Source: Poriferisodalis sp965237655 (GTDB taxonomy: Bacteria; Actinomycetota; Acidimicrobiia; Acidimicrobiales; Poriferisodalaceae). Taken from it: 64,000 bases of DNA. The notes under the pieces were generated by a model that did no database searches, was not told where the DNA came from, and saw only the letters and a program-made list of their open reading frames with translations. Of this stretch, positions 7,633-16,272 are shown piece by piece (position 1 is the first letter of the stretch; each line of letters begins with the position of its first letter). The stretch is from positions 248,001 to 312,000 of the forward strand of contig NZ_CBDEGB010000002.1 of NCBI RefSeq assembly GCF_965237655.1. Reading direction: 5' to 3'. The position numbers and the translations under genes are program-made.

Positions 7633-8650
7633 TTCCAAGGGGTTAGTGGTCGTAGGCGGTGAGTGAGCGTGCTGGTCGGATGTGTCGGTAGGTCTCGTTG
7701 TGCCAGATGGCGGCGGTGGGGGCGAGGAGCCGTGTCGCGATGCGCACGGCGACGCCGGCTTTGGTGCGGCCTTTGTGGCGTTCGAGGCTGAGCTGGCCTT
7801 TGAGGGTCTGGTTGATCGATTCGATGATCTGGCGCAGGGGCCGCAGGAACTTTGCGCCGGGCCGTGGGGCCTCGGATCGGGTGGCGGGGCGCAGCAGGGT
7901 GATGCCGACGTCGCTGAGGTCGGCTTCGAACGCTGTGGAGCGGTAGCGGTTGTCGGCGATGAGGGTCTGGCCCGGCCGGGCGATCCCGGCCGCGGCGATC
8001 ATGTCGGCGCAGACTTCGCGTTCGTCGGCTTTCGCGCCTGCGACCGCGAACGCGACCGGCAGCCCCGCCGGGGTGGCGACAAGATGCAGCCGCAGACCCC
8101 AGAAGTACCGCGAATGCGACGCGCACCAGCCGTATTGGGCCCATCGGGCGAGGCCGGAGCGCTTTTGGGTCTCGCGGCGGGTGCCGCACTCCACCGGGGT
8201 GGAGTCCACAAGCCACACGTCGTCGTGCCAGGACTCGCACTCGCGTGCGAGACATCCCATGACACGAGCGATCATCTCGGCGCTGCGCCGCAGCCGCTTG
8301 TTGTAGCCGTCGCGGTTGGGCAGATACGGAAACCACGGCCCCAGATGCGCTCTCGCGTAGCGCACGAACTGCGACTCGTTGTCATAGCCCAGCAGCGCCG
8401 AGATCACCGCCAAGGTGACCAGCTCCGCGTCCGACAGCTTCGGGGCGAACCCCACCGCAGGCCGCCGCGGAGCCCACCCAGGGTTCTGTGCCAACAGGTC
8501 ATCGATCCTCACATACAGTGCGGTCGCGAGGGTGTCCAAGTCCGGGCCCATGCTGAGAACCTCCAAGATCGAAGCGTGAATACACACCCCGAGCTTGGAC
8601 ACCCTCACCCCACAACCGGTGGACCCCACCCCTTGGAACTAATCATCTAG
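7621..8650 (-). mobile_element. IS982-family element (copy B), apparently complete
   Basis: 1030-base element with perfect 22-bp inverted repeats (7621-7642 and 8629-8650) that differ from those of copy A only at one internal position (GATTAG versus GAGTAG). It lies in the opposite orientation to copy A. No flanking direct repeat is evident outside the shared CTAG tips. Family: IS982, DDE transposase. Confidence 0.94.
7643..8551 (-). CDS. IS982-family transposase
   Basis: 302-aa DDE transposase starting at ATG 8551 (GGAGG about nine bases upstream) and ending flush with the left inverted repeat. Motifs include PKLSDAELVTLAVISALLGY, VWLVDSTPVECG and CASHSRYFWGLRLH, with the family-typical C-terminus SLTAYDH. 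Compared with copy A, the catalytic-region LIADKGYR is changed to LIADNRYRS, replacing a highly conserved Lys-Gly pair next to an active-site Asp; activity may be reduced. Confidence 0.93.
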   Translation of the reverse strand: MGPDLDTLATALYVRIDDLLAQNPGWAPRRPAVGFAPKLSDAELVTLAVISALLGYDNESQFVRYARAHLGPWFPYLPNRDGYNKRLRRSAEMIARVMGCLARECESWHDDVWLVDSTPVECGTRRETQKRSGLARWAQYGWCASHSRYFWGLRLHLVATPAGLPVAFAVAGAKADEREVCADMIAAAGIARPGQTLIADNRYRSTAFEADLSDVGITLLRPATRSEAPRPGAKFLRPLRQIIESINQTLKGQLSLERHKGRTKAGVAVRIATRLLAPTAAIWHNETYRHIRPARSLTAYDH

Positions 8651-8736
8651 GCGCGAGGTGCGCTGAGCCGCTGCGCCGGTCCGGTTGTCGCCGGTGATCG
8701 GCTCCGAGCGGCCTGTGGCTCTGGCGTGGAACTAGC

Positions 8737-9912
8737 GTGCGGACGCTTATGGATGGACGGGGCTCGGGTGGGGACTGGCGCCGTGCGGTGCTCTACGTCG
8801 GCGGCATGATGGGGCCGCTCGGCACCTTCGTGATGCTGCCGATGATCCCCGAGCTGCGTTCGACCTTCTCGGTCACGACCGGACAGATCGGGTGGGCGTT
8901 GTGGTGCTACTTGCTGCCGTTCGCTGGACTCTTGCTGGTCTCGGGCACGATTGCCGACCGATGGGGCCGTGCCCGGACGTTGCGCTCTGCCGTTGCGCTG
9001 TACGCGGTAGCGACCGCTGCGTGCGCCATGGCGCCCTCGTACCTGTGGTTTCTCGTGGCCCGCGTCGGCCAAGGCTCGATGAACGCGTTCATTACGCCGC
9101 TGCTGCTGGCGACGTTGACCGAGACGGCACCATCGGGTCGCGTTGGTCGGATCGTCGGCCGATACGCAGCATGTCAAGCGTTCGGTCAGCTGGCCGCCCC
9201 GCTGCTCGGCGGTTTCGGAGCCGACCGGAACTGGCGTCTGGCCTATGTGGTGACGGCCGTCATCGGCGCAGCCATTGCGTTGTTGCTGCCGAACATCGCT
9301 GGCACCGGTGCATCGGGGCCACGTCAGCCGCTCAGCTCGCCGCTGCAGCTGCGCTCGCTGTTGCGTCGGCCGATGCTGCTGCTGGCGGCCACCACCCTGT
9401 TGAGTGCGTTCGGTCCAGTTGGGGTCAGGGTCCTGGTGAGCTTGAGTGGCCGCGACGTCATCGGGCTGACGGGATCACAGGTCGGCTTGCTCCTGTTTGG
9501 CGGCGGGATAGCCGGCATGGCGGCAGCGCCGCTGTGGGGGATCGTGCTCGATCGCTGGGGCGGGTTGCGCGCCGTCATCGTCTCGCTCGCCGTCTGCTCA
9601 GGAATCGTGGCGCTGCTCCCCGCAGCGCGCACAGCGTGGCTGCTGGCAGCCGTCTGGTTCGTCGGCGGCGCCGCGACTCAGGCAATCGTGGTCAGCTTCC
9701 AGTCGCTGGCCTCCGTGGCAGTCCCTGACAACCGTGCCGGCGCATTGTCGTTCACCCTTTCGCATCGTTTCTTCGGGCACGCTCTCGGCGCAATCGTCTG
9801 GCTCCCCGTATTCGCGATCAGCCCGACTGTGGCCTACCTGGCGTGTGCTGGCATTGGCCTCTTGGCAATCGTGACCGTTGTGGCGAGTCGGCTCGACACG
9901 CGGGGTGTTTGA
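8737..9912 (+). CDS. Major facilitator superfamily transporter
   Basis: 391-aa polytopic membrane protein (ATG 8749 is an alternative start four codons in) with about twelve hydrophobic segments. The MFS loop 2-3 signature is visible as GTIADRWGRARTL and its second-half counterpart as GIVLDRWGG. The likely role is proton-driven export or uptake of a small molecule; the substrate is not predictable. The gene begins only 86 bases after IS982 copy B, so the element may have displaced its original promoter. Confidence 0.85.
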   Translation: MRTLMDGRGSGGDWRRAVLYVGGMMGPLGTFVMLPMIPELRSTFSVTTGQIGWALWCYLLPFAGLLLVSGTIADRWGRARTLRSAVALYAVATAACAMAPSYLWFLVARVGQGSMNAFITPLLLATLTETAPSGRVGRIVGRYAACQAFGQLAAPLLGGFGADRNWRLAYVVTAVIGAAIALLLPNIAGTGASGPRQPLSSPLQLRSLLRRPMLLLAATTLLSAFGPVGVRVLVSLSGRDVIGLTGSQVGLLLFGGGIAGMAAAPLWGIVLDRWGGLRAVIVSLAVCSGIVALLPAARTAWLLAAVWFVGGAATQAIVVSFQSLASVAVPDNRAGALSFTLSHRFFGHALGAIVWLPVFAISPTVAYLACAGIGLLAIVTVVASRLDTRGV

Positions 9913-9978
9913 TCGACCGGTCCGGCCGCCGGAGCGCGCTCGCGGCGTCGGCCGGCTCGGTTCTCCGACGCTGGTGGC

Positions 9979-10398
9979 TCAGGCCAAATCGACCCAGAGG
10001 TAGGCGAATTCTTCGCCTCGAGGCTCGACCGACACCTGCACTTGATGACCGAGGCCGACTTCGCCGGGCTGCACGTCCCGCAACGATCCCACCACTCGGG
10101 GCCCTTCATCAAGCTCGACCACGGCGGTGATGTACGGCAGCTCGTCGACCCAGCCGCGATCGACGGTGAAGTGGTTGACGGCCATGGAGTAGATGCGTCC
10201 GCTGCCGCTCACCGGAGCGAAGTCGTAGTTGCGGCTGTGGCACGACGGGCAGTACCAGCGCTGCGGGTGACGGAACTGCTCGCACTCCGAGCATCGTTGG
10301 ATGCACAGCAGTCCCGTTTCCAGACACGCCAGGTGGAACTCGAGGTTCAACCCCTCGGGCTGGGGGATGTACTTGCGGGCCGGCCTGGCCGGGCTCAT
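9979..10398 (-). CDS. Zn-ribbon/OB-fold (DUF35, ChsH2-like) protein
   Basis: 139-aa protein of the DUF35 family: an N-terminal zinc ribbon with CSEC and CPSC, then an OB-fold with the typical TVDRGWVDELPYITAVVELDEGPR strand pattern. Such proteins partner with thiolases or acyl-CoA hydratases and are thought to bind the acyl-CoA moiety. It is the last gene of a minus-strand operon with the thiolase and flavin monooxygenase. The start ATG 10398 lies inside a 14-bp tandem array in which every unit offers an ATG. Confidence 0.88.
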   Translation of the reverse strand: MSPARPARKYIPQPEGLNLEFHLACLETGLLCIQRCSECEQFRHPQRWYCPSCHSRNYDFAPVSGSGRIYSMAVNHFTVDRGWVDELPYITAVVELDEGPRVVGSLRDVQPGEVGLGHQVQVSVEPRGEEFAYLWVDLA

Positions 10399-10455
10399 CG
10401 GGTCGGGCTCATCGGGTCGGGCTCATCGGATGGGGCTCATCGGGTCGGGCTCATG
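10390..10455 (-). repeat. 14-bp tandem array with serial ATGA stop-start overlaps
   Basis: About 4.7 units of 14 bases lie between the thiolase stop and the OB-fold start. On the minus strand the unit reads ATGAGCCCGACCCG. Because 14 is not a multiple of 3, each ATG opens a five-codon frame (MSPTR or MSPIR) whose TGA overlaps the next ATG as ATGA; the last ATG (10398) is the real start MSPARPARKY. The array may couple translation of the two genes. Confidence 0.85.
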
Positions 10456-10466
10456 GTGCCGGGTCC

Positions 10467-11639
10467 TCAGCCCCGAGCCAGCACGGCGATGCTGCCGTCG
10501 CCGAGGTCGCCGTAACCGGTCACCAAGCCCACCTCGGCGTCGGGCACTTGGGCGTCGCCGGCCTCGTGGCGCAGCTGTCGGGCCGCTTCCACGACGTGGT
10601 TGAGGCCCCATGCGTGACCCTGGGACAGCAGGCCGCCGTGGGTGTTCATCGGGTAGCGGCCGCCGAGCGAGATGTTTCCGTCGGCCACGAACTCCTTTGC
10701 ACCGCCCTTCGGGCACATGCCGATGGCCTCAAGCTCCATCAGCACGACGTAGGTGAAGCAGTCGTAGATCTGCAGGAAGTCCATGTCGGACGGCTGCACG
10801 CCCGCCATTGCGAACGCCCGGGGAGCTGCGGAGTCGAGGCCCAGGCGGAGCATGTCGGGCCGGTTGGTGATCTCGTCGGCGGGGTACGGGTGCCCTTCGG
10901 CGCCGCCTAGCCACAGCACCGGCGTATGGCGCAGGTCTTTCGCCCGCTCGGGCGATGTCAGCACCACGGCGGCCGCGCAGTCGGTCTCCAAGCAGCAGTC
11001 GAACTTGCGCATCGGCTCGGTGATCAGCGGTGAGGCCAGGTAGTCCTCCATGGTCATCGGCCGGCCGCCCATGAGCGCCTTGTCGTTGAGGTGCGCATGT
11101 TCGCGGCAGGTCAATGCCACCTGAGCGGCATCGGTCGGCTCGACGTCGTAGATGTCCACATAGCGCTGGATGTACATCGAGTACCACTGCACAGCCGAAC
11201 GCACGCCGTAGGGCGCATAGAAGTTACGGCTCACGTCCACGAACGGTCCCGGTTCCAAGCGCCGCTTGGTCGGACGGGTCTCGGGCCGGGGTCGCATGGC
11301 CGAGTAGCCGTTCCAGCCCATCGTGATCACGACGTTGGTGGCAACGCCTGCGGCGATGGCCATCGTGGCTGACTGCAGCGCTGCGACCGGGCTGGCGCCG
11401 CCCATGTGCACCGTGATGGCGTAGCGAATGTCACGAGCGCCGAGGTTGGCGGCGATCTCCTCGGCCGAGATGAACCCTGGGGGCGGCAGGATGCCGTCGA
11501 TCTCGCTGGGATCGAGCCCGGCATCGGCGATGGCGGCCATGGTCGCTTCCAGCACCAGTTCGGGCACGCTCAGCGACGTGCCACGCATGTAGTCGGTCTC
11601 GGCAACCCCGACGATGGCAGCGGCTCCAGAGATATCCAC
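10467..11639 (-). CDS. SCP-x type thiolase / lipid-transfer-like thiolase
   Basis: 390-aa thiolase-superfamily protein of the non-canonical SCP-x group, which cleaves or forms beta-keto acyl-CoA and usually needs a DUF35 partner. Features include VGVAETDYMRGTSLSVPELV at the N-terminus, MGGASPVAALQSATMAIAAG, DCCLETDCAAAVVLTS, and the C-terminal NTHGGLLSQGHAWGLNHVVEA motif with the active-site His. The partner OB-fold protein is encoded immediately downstream across a repeat array. Role inferred: late step in degradation of a side chain or ring as CoA thioester. Confidence 0.9.
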   Translation of the reverse strand: MDISGAAAIVGVAETDYMRGTSLSVPELVLEATMAAIADAGLDPSEIDGILPPPGFISAEEIAANLGARDIRYAITVHMGGASPVAALQSATMAIAAGVATNVVITMGWNGYSAMRPRPETRPTKRRLEPGPFVDVSRNFYAPYGVRSAVQWYSMYIQRYVDIYDVEPTDAAQVALTCREHAHLNDKALMGGRPMTMEDYLASPLITEPMRKFDCCLETDCAAAVVLTSPERAKDLRHTPVLWLGGAEGHPYPADEITNRPDMLRLGLDSAAPRAFAMAGVQPSDMDFLQIYDCFTYVVLMELEAIGMCPKGGAKEFVADGNISLGGRYPMNTHGGLLSQGHAWGLNHVVEAARQLRHEAGDAQVPDAEVGLVTGYGDLGDGSIAVLARG

Positions 11640-11702
11640 GATTCACCTCAAGTCAGGAACGGTCAGATGCACAAGCGCCGCGAGGGGCCCGCTATCAGCA
11701 CC

Positions 11703-11772
11703 TCAGGATCCATAGCCCAGGATCCATAGCCCAGGATCCCCAGCCCAGGATCGGCAGCTCAGGATCGGCAGC
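11703..11772 (-). repeat. Five 14-bp tandem repeats between monooxygenase and thiolase genes
   Basis: Five units of the form TCAGGATCCATAGC (plus strand) with variants CCAGGATCCCCAGC and CCAGGATCGGCAGC fill the junction between the flavin monooxygenase stop (11779) and the thiolase start (11639). The period equals that of the unrelated array at the next junction of the same operon. Confidence 0.88.
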
Positions 11773-11778
11773 TCGGGT

Positions 11779-13494
11779 TCAGCCGACTCCGACCGCAGCG
11801 CGCTCGGTTGCGAACGAGACGCCCTCGTAGTCGTGGTCGGCGATCTCGTCGATGCGGCGCTTGTACTTCGGGGCGCCGCCGTTGTACACGAGGTAGCGGA
11901 TGGTGCCCTTCTCATGACCGTCCACGTTCGAGTTGTAGCCCGTGAACCAGCCTTGGGCCTTGCGCATCAGCATCATGGCGTACATCTCGACGACGTGGTT
12001 GGTCCAATCCCGCTCGGCGTCTTCGTTGGCCTCGAAGCGGGTGTAGCCGTTCTCCCAGATGTAGTCGAGCATGCCGGTCACCCAGTCGACACCGATCTCG
12101 ATGCCCCGCGGGTAGTTGGTGGACGCTGAGCCGCTCTGCGGTCCGGCGATGGTCAGCAGGTTGGGGAAGCCGTTGACCATCAAACCGAGGTAGGTGACCG
12201 GTCCGTCTCCCCACTTGTCGCGCAATTTCAGATCGCCGCTGCCTTGGAAGTCGATCCGATCGAAGGCGCCGGTGATGGCGTCGAATCCGGTGGCGTACAC
12301 GATGAGGTCGAACTCGTAGTGCTGATCGGTGGTCTGGATGCCGGTCGTGGTGATCTTGGTGATCGGTGTCTCCTGCAGATCCACCAAGTTCACGTTCGGC
12401 CGGTTGTACGTCTCGTAGTAGTGCGTCTCGAGCGGGACCCGCTGCACGCCGAAGCCGTGGTCGGAGGGGACGAGCTTCTCGGCGATGACCGGGTCGTCAA
12501 CCCGCTCGCGGATCTTGTCGCCAATGAACGCCGACAGCTCCGCGTTGGCCTCTTCGTCGAAGAAGATCTCGCGGAAGTTGGCCATCCAGATGCCGAATCC
12601 CGGCTCGCCGTACAGCTTCTCCCACATGGCGCGGCGTTCTTCGGGCGGCACGTTCCAGAAGCCGCGGCGGTCCGGCTCGTGCTCGAAGCCGCCCGGTGTT
12701 CGGGCGCACTTGTCGAAGATCTCGTCGTAGCGGGCTCGGATGCCTGTCATCTCCTCATCGGAGATCTCGCTGTTGTGCAGCGGTGCACACCAGTTCGGAC
12801 GCCGCTGGAAGACCGTCAGGTGCTCGGCCTGCTCGCCGATGGCGGCGATGGCCTGCACGCCCGTGGCGCCGGTGCCGATCACGGCGACCCGCTTGCCCTT
12901 GATCTCGACCGGTTCTGCCGGCCAGTGGTAGGTGTGGAACGACGGGCCATTGAAGACGTCGGTGCCGTCGGCGTCGACGCCCTCGATGCGTGGATAGGTG
13001 GGTGCCGACAGCAGGCCCAGTGCGGTGAGCAGGAAGCGGGAGGACAGGTCGCGACCGTCGGCAAGGTGCAGCCGCCACATGTTGTGGGTGTCGTCGAAGT
13101 GCGCCGAATCCACCGTGCAGTCGAACTGCATGTACTTGCGCAGGTCGAACTTGTCGGCGACGTAGTTGAGGTAGCGCAGGTTCTCGGGCTGGCCCGAGAA
13201 GCGCTCTTGCCAGTGCCATTCGTCGAGCAACTCGTCGGAGAACGAGTAGCCGTAGGTGTAGCTCTCGGAGTCGAACCGGCAGCCGGGGTAGCGGTTCCAG
13301 AACCATGTGCCGCCCAGGTCGCTGCCCATCTCGAGCACGGTCGCATGGACGCCGCGTTCAGCGAGCCGGTACATCTGGTAGATGCCGGCGACGCCGGCGC
13401 CGATGATGATGACCTCGTAGTCCGGTATGCCGTTCGCCGACGCTGAGGTGACCTGCGAACCGTTGGTCGTGCCGTTCGTCGTTCCCTGCGCCAT
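11779..13494 (-). CDS. Flavin-containing Baeyer-Villiger type monooxygenase
   Basis: 571-aa class B flavoprotein monooxygenase, of the cyclohexanone/steroid monooxygenase type, inserting oxygen into ketones using FAD and NADPH. An FAD-binding Rossmann motif is seen in IIIGAGVAGIYQMYRL, the BVMO fingerprint FxGxxxHTxxWP in FNGPSFHTYHWP, and a second nucleotide motif in VAVIGTGATGVQAI. GGTWFWNRYPGCRFDSESYTY is typical of the subfamily. It begins with a low-complexity GTTNGTTNG stretch. First gene of the operon with thiolase and DUF35 protein, consistent with ketone catabolism. Confidence 0.93.
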   Translation of the reverse strand: MAQGTTNGTTNGSQVTSASANGIPDYEVIIIGAGVAGIYQMYRLAERGVHATVLEMGSDLGGTWFWNRYPGCRFDSESYTYGYSFSDELLDEWHWQERFSGQPENLRYLNYVADKFDLRKYMQFDCTVDSAHFDDTHNMWRLHLADGRDLSSRFLLTALGLLSAPTYPRIEGVDADGTDVFNGPSFHTYHWPAEPVEIKGKRVAVIGTGATGVQAIAAIGEQAEHLTVFQRRPNWCAPLHNSEISDEEMTGIRARYDEIFDKCARTPGGFEHEPDRRGFWNVPPEERRAMWEKLYGEPGFGIWMANFREIFFDEEANAELSAFIGDKIRERVDDPVIAEKLVPSDHGFGVQRVPLETHYYETYNRPNVNLVDLQETPITKITTTGIQTTDQHYEFDLIVYATGFDAITGAFDRIDFQGSGDLKLRDKWGDGPVTYLGLMVNGFPNLLTIAGPQSGSASTNYPRGIEIGVDWVTGMLDYIWENGYTRFEANEDAERDWTNHVVEMYAMMLMRKAQGWFTGYNSNVDGHEKGTIRYLVYNGGAPKYKRRIDEIADHDYEGVSFATERAAVGVG

Positions 13495-13684
13495 GAGCTG
13501 TGCCCCTTCGCGATCGTGATCGGGTCGTTGCGCCCGGCTGTGCCTCGCCGAGCGAGCCGCGGCCAGGCGTTGCGCGTAACCCGGACCCGCCTGTCCACGG
13601 TAGTCGAATCGTCTCCGAACGGCCCTGGGACGGCGCGGTGCGTCACCTCTGCCCCCTCGACCGGCTCGGTCGTAGTCTCCGGGG

Positions 13685-14713
13685 ATGCCTCAACCCCTGC
13701 GATTCGGTATCGTCCACGATTTGCGCAGCCCGCCGGGCAGCGAGGTGCCGCTGCGTGAGATGTACGCCCAGGCGCTCGACCAGATCGAGATGGCCGACGA
13801 GCTCGGCTTCGATCTGGCGTGGTTCACCGAGCATCACTTCCTCGATGACGGCCACCTGCCGAACTTCGTGCCGGTTGCCGGTGCTGTGGCCGCTCGCACG
13901 TCGAACATCCGCATGTCGACCGACATCCTGCTGGCGCCGTTCGCCCATCCGATCCGGCTGGCCGAAGACCTGGCGATTCTCGACAACATCTCGAACGGAC
14001 GCATCGAGCTCGGCATCGGGATGGGCTATGCGGCCCACGAGTTCCGAGGCTTCGGGATCCCGCAGTCCCGCCGGGTGTCGCTGACTGAGGAGCTGGTGCA
14101 GATCCTGCGTTTGGCGTGGAAGGGCGAGCCGTTCAGCTTCCATGGCAAGCGCTACCAGTTCGACGATCTGCTGGTGACCCCTGCGCCGGTGCAGCCCGGC
14201 GGACCGCCGCTGTGGATCGCGGGCATGAGCTCCAAAGCGGCCGTGCGGGCCGCCAGGTTCGACACGCACCTGTTGCCCCAGGGCGCCCCGGATGTCGTCA
14301 TGGAGCCGTGGAAGGCGGAGCTGCGGGCGACCGGACGTGACCCTGACGACTACCGCGTGGGCATCATCCGCTCGGTCTTCGTGACCGACGACGTCGAGCG
14401 TGAGTGGAACCCGATCAAGCCAGCGGAGCGTTACCGGCTCGGGGTGTACGCCAAGTTGTTCGCCGAGACGCCCGACGAGTTTACTGCGTTTGATCTGACG
14501 AAGGGTGCGATTCCTCAGAATTGGATTGTGGGCGATGAGGACCATTGCGTTGCCGAGCTGGTCGACTTCATCACGCGCTACGGACTTACCGACGTGTGCA
14601 CCTGGGGAGCCTCGCCCGGCATGGCCCCGTCGCTGTTCAACTCGTCGCTGGAGCGCTTGGCTCGCAACGTCATCCCGCGGGTGCGCGCCGCCGTCGAGGG
14701 CGGCGGCCGTTGA
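13685..14713 (+). CDS. LLM class flavin-dependent oxidoreductase
   Basis: 342-aa luciferase-like TIM-barrel oxidoreductase using FMN or F420. Family landmarks: ALDQIEMADELGFDLAWFTEHHF, DDGHLPN, RTSNIRMSTDILLAPFAHPIRLAEDLAILDNISNGRIELGIGMGY. ATG 13685 starts the conserved LRFGIVHDL strand. Divergent from the monooxygenase gene (190-base gap). Its last 44 bases overlap the 3' end of the convergent acyltransferase gene. Confidence 0.9.
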   Translation: MPQPLRFGIVHDLRSPPGSEVPLREMYAQALDQIEMADELGFDLAWFTEHHFLDDGHLPNFVPVAGAVAARTSNIRMSTDILLAPFAHPIRLAEDLAILDNISNGRIELGIGMGYAAHEFRGFGIPQSRRVSLTEELVQILRLAWKGEPFSFHGKRYQFDDLLVTPAPVQPGGPPLWIAGMSSKAAVRAARFDTHLLPQGAPDVVMEPWKAELRATGRDPDDYRVGIIRSVFVTDDVEREWNPIKPAERYRLGVYAKLFAETPDEFTAFDLTKGAIPQNWIVGDEDHCVAELVDFITRYGLTDVCTWGASPGMAPSLFNSSLERLARNVIPRVRAAVEGGGR

Positions 14714-16256
14714 GCAGCCAGCCGATGGGGGTGTGGCGAACGGCGATGGCGTAGCTCGCCAGCAGGATCGCAGTTGCGCCCGCGACGATGGCGGTGAACT
14801 CGATGCCTCGGGGAAGATCGGTGGTGCGCGCCCAGGCCTGCAGCACGATGATCAGCGGCAGGTGCGCCAGATAGAGCCAGTACGACGAATCGGACAGGTA
14901 GCGCACCCAACGGCGCTCCCGACCGAGCATCACGCTGAACAGCCCGATCAAGCCCAGCGACATGCCCCAGGCGTAGGCGGCCTGGAATGCAGCGGCGACC
15001 GGCCATGGTCCGTCTTCGAAGGTGAGCCCGAGCCCGATGGGCAGCGCTACCAAGAACGTGACGGGCAGGACCCAGCGCCAGTGACGGCCCAGCCGGTCTG
15101 ACATCAGCTTGCCGGTGGGTGTGCGGCGACCGTAGATCAGGGCCCCGAAAGCGAAGAACAACGCGTAGTAGGCCAGGACATGCGGGACGGGAACGAGGCC
15201 TGCTGAGGTGTCAGGACCGAACACCGGCCATTGACCGCCATCGCCCATTGCCAGTTGCGGCAGCAACGTCAGCGGGACCGTCAGCCAGATCAGCGCGGAA
15301 CGCAGCATGCTGTGCGGGCGGCCCGATTGCGTCCGGCGTCGCGTGACGATGTCGATGAGCCAGGCGACGACGGCGAATGCCGCCATGTACCAGCACAGGA
15401 ACCAGAGGAACCACAGGTGATGGAAGCTGGTCACCCAGCTGGAGAGGCCGATGTCATCCTCGCCGGACTCTCCGTTGCCGACACGCTGGTGGAAGGGCGA
15501 GTCGGCGGCGCCGTCGCCCCAGAAGCCGATCTTGTCCCAGTCGCCGCCGGGCTGGCGGTAGTCGATGTGGCCTCCTTCGACGATCACCTCGGCCACCTCG
15601 GGATGCGCGAAGTAGACGGCAATATCGAGCGGCGTGGCCCAGTCGGCGTTGCGGGCGTTGAAGTTTGCGCCACGTTCCAGGAGCAGTTCAGCCATCTCGG
15701 CGTCGTTGGTGACCGCTGCCAGGTGCAGTGCCGTGTTCTTGTTTGGATCTGCGGGGTTGACGGCGTTGACGTCGAAGCCGCCGTCGAGAATCGACTCGGC
15801 TGCGAGCACATCGCCGAAGTAGGCGGCGGCAAAGAGATCGCTGTCGTCGTCGATGCCGGAGGTGTAGGCCCACTGCGTGGTGGCGTCCATCAGGGGGACG
15901 ATCGTGAACACGCCAATCAGCAGCGGCAAGCCGATGCGGCGAGCCCGGTGGGAGATCAGCCTGGCCACGCCCCGCCGGCGCCACAGCATTGCGGTGAAGT
16001 AGCCGCTGAGCAGGAAGAAGACCGGCATCCGGAAGCCATGGATGACCCACAGGATTTCGTCGAACGGCCCGGCGAGGCTGGCGCGTCCGTCGGTGACCGG
16101 CCAGAACGAGGGAAAGAACGCCAGCGTGACGTGCAGGACGATGCCCAGCAGCATGGCGAAGCCGCGGAGCGCGTCGAGGTCGTGACGGCGGGGGTCGGGT
16201 GTGGGTGCGCTGGGCGCTCCGGTCGGCTGAGCTGTGCCGGCGTCGAGCTGGGTCAT
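14670..16256 (-). CDS. Acyltransferase-3 membrane protein with an internal ankyrin-repeat insert
   Basis: 528 aa. N-terminus matches the acyltransferase-3 (OafA/YrhL, MdoC-like) family: DLDALRGFAMLLGIVLHVTL with the catalytic-type His, GFRMPVFFLLSGYFTAMLWR, then RRIGLPLLIGVFTIVPL. Residues about 140-240 are instead ankyrin-like: DLFAAAYFGDVLAAESILD, NKNTALHLAAVTNDAEMAEL, WATPLDIAVYFAHPEVAEVI. The C-terminal half returns to multiple transmembrane helices (HHLWFLWFLCWYM, SYWLYLAHLPLII). It likely acylates a surface glycan or lipid; the ankyrin insert could bind a partner protein. Frame is uninterrupted, so the fusion is real rather than an artefact. Confidence 0.85.
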   Translation of the reverse strand: MTQLDAGTAQPTGAPSAPTPDPRRHDLDALRGFAMLLGIVLHVTLAFFPSFWPVTDGRASLAGPFDEILWVIHGFRMPVFFLLSGYFTAMLWRRRGVARLISHRARRIGLPLLIGVFTIVPLMDATTQWAYTSGIDDDSDLFAAAYFGDVLAAESILDGGFDVNAVNPADPNKNTALHLAAVTNDAEMAELLLERGANFNARNADWATPLDIAVYFAHPEVAEVIVEGGHIDYRQPGGDWDKIGFWGDGAADSPFHQRVGNGESGEDDIGLSSWVTSFHHLWFLWFLCWYMAAFAVVAWLIDIVTRRRTQSGRPHSMLRSALIWLTVPLTLLPQLAMGDGGQWPVFGPDTSAGLVPVPHVLAYYALFFAFGALIYGRRTPTGKLMSDRLGRHWRWVLPVTFLVALPIGLGLTFEDGPWPVAAAFQAAYAWGMSLGLIGLFSVMLGRERRWVRYLSDSSYWLYLAHLPLIIVLQAWARTTDLPRGIEFTAIVAGATAILLASYAIAVRHTPIGWLLNGRRPRRRRAPAG

Positions 16257-16272
16257 AGGCCCGACACAGCAG

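Noticed and set aside
10390..11772. 14-bp repeat arrays as a CRISPR array
   Set aside because: Units are contiguous without spacers and far shorter than CRISPR repeats; no cas genes are present.
12244..13446. 400-codon open frame opposite the flavin monooxygenase
   Set aside because: Antisense shadow with low-complexity translation; the other strand carries the FAD and BVMO motifs.
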